The position numbers and the translations under genes were made by a program. A DNA stretch of 10,257 bases from positions 1 through 10,257 of the forward strand of contig CANHTE010000014.1 of the NCBI GenBank assembly GCA_947462945.1. Reading direction: 5' to 3'. Source of the stretch: Acetobacteraceae bacterium. Its GTDB lineage: Bacteria > Pseudomonadota > Alphaproteobacteria > Acetobacterales > Acetobacteraceae. The notes below the pieces were generated by a model that saw only the letters and a program-made list of their open reading frames with translations, was not told the origin of the DNA and made no database searches. Shown here one piece after another: positions 6,261 through 10,257 of the stretch. Within the stretch, counting starts at the first letter, position 1, and every line of letters starts with the position of its first letter.

Positions 6261-7130
6261 ATGGCACATCTCAACTACCACCATCTTCGGCATTTCTGGG
6301 CCGTGGCCCGTGAGGGCGGGCTGACCCGCGCCGCCCAGCGGCTGAACATCGCCCCCTCGGCCCTTTCCACCCAGCTGCGCTTGCTGGAGGAAGCCCTCGG
6401 TCAGGCCTTGTTCGAGCGCCGCAACAAGCGCCTGGAGCTCACCGAAGCTGGGCGCATCGCGCTCGACCACGCCGAAACCATTTTCCGCACCGGGGATGAA
6501 TTGCTGGATACGCTGAAGGGCCGCGGACCTTCAGCGCGGCGCGTGCTGCGCATCGGCGCCATCACCACCCTCTCGCGCAATTTCCAGCTTGAACTTCTGC
6601 GCCCGCTGATCGGCCGGGGCGATGTGGAATTGGTGGTGCATTCCGGCCATTTGCGGGATTTGCTGGCGCAACTGGATGCCCTCACGCTGGATGCCGTGCT
6701 GTCCAACGCGCCTGTGGCACGCGATGCGGAAAAGGATTGGACCAGCCGCCTGCTGGATGAGCAGCCGGTCAGCCTGGTCGGCCGTAAACCCAGAGGGGGA
6801 CGAGAGTTCCGCTTCCCGGATGATCTGCGCGGAACACCGATCCTGCTGCCGGCCTTGGGCAGCTCCATCCGCGCCGGCTTTGATCTCATCATGGATCAGG
6901 CGGGCATCAGGCCCATCATCCTGGCCGAAGTGGATGACATGGCCATGCTGCGCCTGCTGGCGCGCGAAAGCCCGGGCGTGACCTTGGTGCCGCCCATCGT
7001 GGTGCGGGATGAGCTGCGTTCGGGCCTGCTCGTCGAACGCTGCCGGGTGCCGGGGTTGGTGGAGGGGTTTTACGCGATCACGCGCAGCCGGCGGTTTCCC
7101 AACCCACTGCTGGCGGAGTTGTTGAAGTGA
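6261..7130 (+). CDS. LysR-type regulator, NhaR-like, divergent from dabBA
   Basis: This 289-residue protein opens with MAHLNYHHLRHFWAVAREGG, the N-terminus typical of the NhaR branch of LysR regulators. The winged HTH spans about residues 5-64 (TRAAQRLNIAPSALSTQLRLLEEALGQALFERR). The linker helix (LELTEAGRIALDHAETIFRTGDELLDTL) and an effector domain from about residue 90 to the end follow. Position and orientation make it the probable regulator of dabBA, acting through the palindrome in the shared 102-bp gap. NhaR itself responds to Na+ and pH, while dab operons elsewhere often carry CbbR-like LysR neighbours. Whether this one senses cations, CO2 or metabolites is unknown. The start at 6261 is chosen because the HTH follows immediately and GAGAAG lies a few bases upstream. 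The frame stays open for about 1 kb further upstream, but that stretch is antisense to dabB. Confidence 0.88.
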   Translation: MAHLNYHHLRHFWAVAREGGLTRAAQRLNIAPSALSTQLRLLEEALGQALFERRNKRLELTEAGRIALDHAETIFRTGDELLDTLKGRGPSARRVLRIGAITTLSRNFQLELLRPLIGRGDVELVVHSGHLRDLLAQLDALTLDAVLSNAPVARDAEKDWTSRLLDEQPVSLVGRKPRGGREFRFPDDLRGTPILLPALGSSIRAGFDLIMDQAGIRPIILAEVDDMAMLRLLARESPGVTLVPPIVVRDELRSGLLVERCRVPGLVEGFYAITRSRRFPNPLLAELLK

Positions 7131-7147
7131 GGGGCGCTGCCCCTCAC
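7127..7147 (+). terminator. Strong hairpin at the end of the LysR gene
   Basis: A perfect 9-bp stem (GTGAGGGGC pairing with GCCCCTCAC) closes a 3-base loop. The regulator's TGA stop (7128-7130) lies in the left arm. No T-run follows, so intrinsic termination is uncertain although the stem is very stable. Confidence 0.45.
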
Positions 7148-7154
7148 ACTCCCC

Positions 7155-7172
7155 GGCAAGGAACTTGTTGCC
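7155..7172 (-). terminator. Small hairpin between convergent gene ends
   Basis: GGCAA and TTGCC form a 5-bp stem around GGAACTTG; a competing stem CAAG/CTTG lies within it. It sits 10 bases beyond the aminotransferase stop on the minus strand and may help end that operon's transcript. There is no clear T-tract, so it is weak evidence. Confidence 0.25.
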
Positions 7173-7182
7173 TGCACCCTGG

Positions 7183-8493
7183 CTATCGGGCGCGTATTGC
7201 GCCGGCGAAGGCTTCCAGGGTGAGGGTTACGTCTTCCGGCGTGTGCGCCAGGGAGATGTAGTATTTGCTGTCACCCTTCAGGATGCCGGCCTGCCGCAGA
7301 TGGCGGTTGAAATGGCCGGCCAGCTTCGCATCGGCGCGCTGCATGTCGCGGTAGTTGCGGATGTCGCCCTCGGCAAAGACCACGTCAAACAGCACGGGTT
7401 CCCCCACCACCTGGCCGGGCAGGCCCGCATCATGCAGCAACCGTGTCAGCCCCTCCATAAGCGCATGGCCGGTCGCGAAGGCGCCTTCATAAGCGCCGGG
7501 GCGCGCGAGGATATCGAGCGTCGCCAACCCCGCCACCGAGGCCACCGGATTGCCCGAGAGCGTGCCCACCTGCATCAGGAAGCCGTCATCACCCACCAAG
7601 GCACGGTCGAAATGCGCCATGATGTCAGCGCGCCCCGCGATGGCCGCCAGCGGAAAGCCCCCGCCGATGATCTTGCCCAGCGTGCAGAGATCGGGCGTCA
7701 CGCCGTAATATTGCTGCGCGCCGCCATAGGCGAAGCGGAAACCGGTGACGACCTCATCGAAAATCAGCGGAATGCCGAAGCGCGCGGTCACCTCGCGCAG
7801 GGCCTCCAGGAAGCCGGGGGCGGGCGGCAGCAGGCGCTGGAAGGGCTCGACGATGACGCCGCCCAATTCATCGTGATGCGCTTCGATCAGCGCAATGGCG
7901 TGGGCCGCATCATTATAGGGCGCCACCAGGACCTCATCGCGCACCCGGGAGGGAATGCCGGCGCTGTCCGGGATGGCCTGAGGGAAATTGGCGGGCCGCT
8001 TGGGCGAGAGGCTCATCAGCCCGTGGTCGCTCATGCCGTGATAGCCGCCCTCGAACTTCAGGATTTTCTCCCGTCCGCGAAAGGCGCGCGCCACGCGCAT
8101 CGCATACATATCGGCCTCGGAGCCGGAACTGACGAAGCGGATTTGATCGGCGCAGGCCATGGCATCCACGACGCGCGCGGCCAGGTGGATGCCAGCCGGA
8201 TTGTTGGCGAAGAAGGTGGTGCCCAACGGAACCTGTGCCAGCACAGCGGCCGTTACCTCCGGGTGGGCATGCCCCACAAACATGGGGCCGGAGCCCAGCA
8301 GGTAATCCACATATTCGCGGCCCTCGCTGTCCCAGACATGGGCGCCCGCGCCGCGCACCATCGCGAGGTCACTCGCCAGATTGCCGAAATGCCCCGCCGG
8401 CAGGACGCGATGGGCAAGCTGCGTCAGCGTGCTATCGCCTGGGCGCTCTTCCGCTCGGGCGTGAATCGCCCGCTCGGCCAAGGTCTCATTCAT
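7183..8493 (-). CDS. Class III PLP aminotransferase resembling glutamate-1-semialdehyde aminomutase
   Basis: This 436-residue fold-type I PLP enzyme has the GSA-aminomutase/class III layout. Cofactor residues are visible: SSGSEAD (about 122-128) for the phosphate, Tyr151-His152 in GGYHG stacking on PLP, Glu216 in VEPF, Asp246 in IFDEVVTGFRF, the Schiff-base Lys274 in TLGKIIGGGFP, and GTLSGNPVAS (about 310-319). Alphaproteobacteria make 5-aminolevulinate from glycine and succinyl-CoA, so a haem role (HemL) is unlikely. GSA-like paralogues more often act as transaminases or aminomutases in accessory catabolic pathways. The gene is last in a minus-strand operon. Its ATG overlaps the stop of the AhpD-like gene by four bases (ATGA), so the product probably works with the upstream oxidative enzymes. 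The substrate is unknown. Confidence 0.85.
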   Translation of the reverse strand: MNETLAERAIHARAEERPGDSTLTQLAHRVLPAGHFGNLASDLAMVRGAGAHVWDSEGREYVDYLLGSGPMFVGHAHPEVTAAVLAQVPLGTTFFANNPAGIHLAARVVDAMACADQIRFVSSGSEADMYAMRVARAFRGREKILKFEGGYHGMSDHGLMSLSPKRPANFPQAIPDSAGIPSRVRDEVLVAPYNDAAHAIALIEAHHDELGGVIVEPFQRLLPPAPGFLEALREVTARFGIPLIFDEVVTGFRFAYGGAQQYYGVTPDLCTLGKIIGGGFPLAAIAGRADIMAHFDRALVGDDGFLMQVGTLSGNPVASVAGLATLDILARPGAYEGAFATGHALMEGLTRLLHDAGLPGQVVGEPVLFDVVFAEGDIRNYRDMQRADAKLAGHFNRHLRQAGILKGDSKYYISLAHTPEDVTLTLEAFAGAIRAR

Positions 8494-9065
8494 GGCCGCA
8501 CGGCCTCCCCAAGTGTCTGCATCAGGCGGTTGGCGTTCGCGAACATCGCGACGGAGAGGATGATGTCGAGGATTTCCGCATCCTCCATCCCCTGGTCGCG
8601 CAGAAGCTGCACATCGGCCGCTGTGGCGGCCGAGGGCGTGGCTGCCAGCTTCACGGAGAAATCCACGATGGCGCGCGGGCGGGTGGCCATGGGCACCTCC
8701 ACGCCATCGGCCATCATGCGCTGCATGAGGTCAGGATCGCCCTTCATCTGCACATAGCGCAGCGCATGCACGCTGGCGCAGTAGGGGCAGCCGTTCAGCC
8801 GGGATTCCGCCGTCGCCGCCAATTCGCGCTCAGCGCGCGAGGCGCCGCGCGGGCCGTACATGATGGTGTTGAAGAGCTTGGAGCGCTGGCGCAGCACCTC
8901 CGCCTCCTGCACCAGCAGCAGGTAGTAGGGGTTTTCCTTGGCCTTGGCGTGGCTTTCCTCCAGGACCTTGATCTCGTCCGGCGTCGCCTTCGCGATGTCG
9001 AGAACCGGCGCCCAGGCCTTCCAGTTCAGGCTTTCCATGGGGAAGCCGAAATCATGGGTGCTCAT
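8490..9065 (-). CDS. AhpD-like carboxymuconolactone-decarboxylase-domain peroxidase (Avi_7169-type), complete active site
   Basis: This 191-residue protein has the CMD/AhpD fold. It carries the full redox set of mycobacterial AhpD with the same spacing: Glu81, 12 residues to Cys93, Cys96 (C-P-Y-C) and His100, in ERELAATAESRLNGCPYCAS and the following VH. It therefore probably reduces peroxides, or acts as a thiol-disulfide partner. The N-terminus (LNWKAWAPVLDIAKATPDE) and LRQRSKLFNTIMYG match my memory of the family named after Agrobacterium Avi_7169, which is normally paired with an Avi_7170-type protein, as here. The start at 9065 has GGAGG (9071-9075) seven bases upstream and overlaps the stop of the repeat ORF (ATGA). 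In-frame ATGs at 9128 and 9185 would add one or two repeat-encoded 19-residue extensions, but their GGAGG lies only one base before the ATG. Its own stop overlaps the aminotransferase start (ATGA). Confidence 0.85.
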   Translation of the reverse strand: MSTHDFGFPMESLNWKAWAPVLDIAKATPDEIKVLEESHAKAKENPYYLLLVQEAEVLRQRSKLFNTIMYGPRGASRAERELAATAESRLNGCPYCASVHALRYVQMKGDPDLMQRMMADGVEVPMATRPRAIVDFSVKLAATPSAATAADVQLLRDQGMEDAEILDIILSVAMFANANRLMQTLGEAVRP

Positions 9066-9244
9066 GCCGCGGCCTCCGATGACTGAAGCGCGCTTGTCGC
9101 GCGGAAGTCTGAATCGGTGGCGCAGCATACCTCCGATGACTGAAGCGCGCTTGTCGCGCGGAAGTCTGAGTCGGTGGCGCAGCATACCTCCGATGATTGA
9201 AGTGCGCTTGTCGCGCGGAAATCTGAATCGGTGGCATTCATCAT
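9062..9244 (-). CDS. 60-residue tandem-repeat microprotein between the paired CMD genes
   Basis: This is an unrecognised peptide: MMN, then ATDSDFRATSALQSSEVCC twice, then a third copy ending SSEAAA. Each unit is 19 residues (57 bp). Vicinal cysteines fall at the two junctions, and there is no membrane segment or signal peptide. Three lines of evidence support translation. GGAGG lies six bases before the ATG. The ATG overlaps the upstream gene's TGA, and its TGA overlaps the downstream ATG (both ATGA), matching the coupling style of this operon. The four base differences among repeat units (GAT/GAC twice, GCG/GCA, CAG/CAA) are all silent in this frame and change residues in the other two frames checked. 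Codons such as TCA, ACA and GTA are less GC-rich than in the neighbours. Function is unknown: it could be a small regulatory or redox-partner peptide, or mainly a translational-coupling device. An alternative is a non-coding repeat that happens to be open. Confidence 0.6.
   Translation of the reverse strand: MMNATDSDFRATSALQSSEVCCATDSDFRATSALQSSEVCCATDSDFRATSALQSSEAAA
9073..9235. repeat. Three tandem 57-bp repeat units, the third incomplete at the DNA level
   Basis: Units lie at 9073-9129, 9130-9186 and 9187-9235 (49 bp conserved before divergence). Units 1 and 2 differ at one position. Unit 3 differs from unit 1 at three positions. All changes are transitions. Each unit contains a hairpin (GCGCG/CGCGC around CTTGT, for example 9088-9102), a GANTC site that survives the base changes (GAATC, GAGTC, GAATC), and, on the minus strand, a GGAGG copied from the ribosome site of the downstream gene. 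A unit of 19 codons leaves every frame unchanged when copies are gained or lost, so copy number could vary between strains. Confidence 0.9.
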
Positions 9245-9666
9245 GTTGCCTCCAGGAGGCGGAGGCCAGCCAGCAGCCGCGCCTGCATGTTCAGATGTGC
9301 GATCAGCTGCCCCAGCATGACCACATCGCGTGGCGCGAGGCCTGCCGCCATGAGAGTCTGGATCGCTGCCGGATTGGCCTGATCGGGCGTTTGCGTGATC
9401 AGCGTGGCGTAGTCGCGCAGCACGGCCAGGCGCGGCGAATCCCCGGCGCGGGCCTGGTGATGCGCGGCCAGCGCGGCTTCCGCGTTCAGCTCGGCCACGT
9501 GCTGTGCCACGAGGTGGCGCTCGGCCGGCGTCAGGCCGCTCTCGCCCTCGAAGATCGCGGCCTCGTAGCCGATCAGGCTGCTGCGCACATCCGGGCGCAG
9601 CGCGCGCAGCCCATCCAGCCTGCTGCCGGGCGCGATGCCCGCCAACTCGTCAACCAGGTCACGCAT
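9241..9666 (-). CDS. Cysteine-less CMD-fold protein (Avi_7170-type)
   Basis: This 141-residue, mostly helical protein has an N-terminus, DELAGIAPGSRLDGLRALRP, that matches my memory of the CMD-domain family named after Agrobacterium Avi_7170. The segment from residue 48 (AERHLVAQHVAELNAEAALAAHH) aligns without gaps to the active-site stretch of the neighbouring AhpD-like protein, but the key positions differ. Glu81 corresponds to His51, Cys93 to Glu63 and Cys96 to Leu66; only His100 is kept, as His70. It therefore cannot do AhpD-style thiol chemistry and may instead be a structural partner of the active paralogue, or bind a ligand. The start at 9666 has AGAGGAA about seven bases upstream, within the 14-base gap after the flavoprotein gene. 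Its stop overlaps the start of the repeat ORF. Confidence 0.75.
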   Translation of the reverse strand: MRDLVDELAGIAPGSRLDGLRALRPDVRSSLIGYEAAIFEGESGLTPAERHLVAQHVAELNAEAALAAHHQARAGDSPRLAVLRDYATLITQTPDQANPAAIQTLMAAGLAPRDVVMLGQLIAHLNMQARLLAGLRLLEAT

Positions 9667-9680
9667 GGGCCATTCCTCTT

Positions 9681-10257
9681 CTACCGCGGCACGAAGAAGG
9701 GTGTGCCCTCCAGCTCCGGTTCGTCAAACGCGTGCAGTTCACGGCGCAGCGCGCCGATCTCCGCCTGGAACAAATGGCGCAGGATGGCGCTGGAAACCTT
9801 CTCGCCCGCCACCGCCACGCCCGGGATGTCGCTGGCGATGCCGCCATGGGTGGCGTGCGCGCCATAATTCATCAGATGGATCAGGCCCAGTTCGGCGGGT
9901 GCCGACGCATCGCGCGGCTGCAATTCGAAGCCGGGGCCGAGGAAGGGGAAGGCCGCCATCTCGGGCCGTTCCTTGCCCGGGGGCGGCGTATAGGCATCCT
10001 CCCAACGGGCGATATGCGGGGCAAAATCGGCCAGCGCCGGCACGCGGTCCATATCCACCACGAAGCCCGTGCCGATGATGAGGAAGTCATGGCTCACCTC
10101 GCGCCCACCCAGATCCAGCACCACGCCGGAGGCGGAGCGCCGCGCGGCCTGGACAGGGGTTGCGAGATGGATGTGGAAACCCGGCAGGCGCAGCGCGCGC
10201 TTCACCGTCTCATGCGGGGGCGGCGCCTGGGCGTCATGCATATAGACCACCAGGTCC
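9681..10257 (-). CDS. FMO-like FAD/NAD(P)-dependent oxidoreductase, C-terminal part
   Basis: The frame is open to the right edge, so only about the last 192 residues are seen and the true start lies outside the window. HDFLIIGTGFVVDM carries the ATG-like motif (GTGF) of flavin monooxygenase-type enzymes. It is followed by the usual C-terminal pattern of such proteins: ALADFAPHIARWEDAYTPP, FPFLGPGFELQPRD, LIHLMNYGAHATHGGIASDIPG and a closing helix. The FAD- and NAD(P)-binding GxGxxG motifs would be upstream and are not visible. It precedes the CMD pair by 14 bases and is probably cotranscribed. Its likely role is oxygenation or oxidation of a small substrate in the same pathway. Monooxygenase versus simple oxidase cannot be settled from this part. 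An internal Met at 10250 is not the start. Confidence 0.75.
   Translation of the reverse strand, partial: DLVVYMHDAQAPPPHETVKRALRLPGFHIHLATPVQAARRSASGVVLDLGGREVSHDFLIIGTGFVVDMDRVPALADFAPHIARWEDAYTPPPGKERPEMAAFPFLGPGFELQPRDASAPAELGLIHLMNYGAHATHGGIASDIPGVAVAGEKVSSAILRHLFQAEIGALRRELHAFDEPELEGTPFFVPR

Noticed and set aside
7165..8757. 530-codon open frame on the plus strand opposite the aminotransferase
   Set aside because: It is antisense to a clearly recognisable PLP enzyme. Such long shadow frames are common in GC-rich DNA, and the translation shows no family motif.
9066..9185. N-terminal extension of the AhpD-like protein by repeat-encoded residues
   Set aside because: The upstream ATGs (9128, 9185) have GGAGG only one base away. 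The repeat differences change residues in this frame, and the ATG at 9065 has well-placed GGAGG and family-like sequence after it. Kept only as a testable alternative.
9073..9243. CRISPR-like array
   Set aside because: The units are directly adjacent with no variable spacers, only three copies exist, and they are multiples of 19 codons inside an operon.

Overview
The window is GC-rich, densely coding bacterial DNA. It looks alphaproteobacterial and most like an Acetobacteraceae member of the Roseomonas type. That placement rests on strong G/C third-position bias, on the flavour of the proteins, and on a TTAA-N7-TTAA motif of the kind bound by CtrA. It is an inference, because no database could be searched.

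Layout from left to right. (1) At 1-201 (+) is the 3' end of a gene running in from the left, possibly a LysR-type regulator. (2) At 210-1004 (-) is a small membrane-anchored histidine-kinase-like protein that lacks both the phospho-acceptor His and the N-box Asn. (3) At 1005-1336 is a non-coding region with the CtrA-like box, a 14-bp perfect palindrome made of two GANTC sites, and a small hairpin. (4) At 1337-2221 (+) is 3-hydroxyisobutyrate dehydrogenase (valine degradation). (5) At 2251-6158 (-) is the two-gene operon dabB-dabA, an energy-coupled inorganic-carbon (DAB/Mps) uptake system. A NhaR-like LysR regulator (6261-7130, +) is transcribed divergently from it, and the 102-bp gap between them holds a 29-bp interrupted palindrome with a T-N11-A core. 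(6) At 7183 to the right edge (-) is a tightly packed operon. In transcription order it encodes an FMO-like flavoprotein (partial), a cysteine-less CMD-fold protein, a 60-residue tandem-repeat microprotein, a catalytically complete AhpD/CMD protein and a GSA-aminotransferase-like PLP enzyme.

The most unusual item is the repeat microprotein at 9062-9244. Three 57-bp (19-codon) tandem units fill exactly the space between the two CMD genes. The ORF starts in an ATGA overlap with the upstream gene and stops in an ATGA overlap with the downstream one. All four base differences between the units are synonymous in this frame and in no other frame. This points to a translated, selected peptide rather than a spacer repeat.

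The dab module should pump bicarbonate/CO2 for carboxylases. Its regulator resembles the Na+/H+-responsive NhaR group, which suits a cation-driven transporter. The right-hand operon looks like a small oxidative or peroxidatic pathway around an amine or amino-acid-like substrate, but the substrate cannot be read from the sequence. All three convergent gene ends (near 205, 2220 and 7130) place a stop codon inside an inverted repeat.
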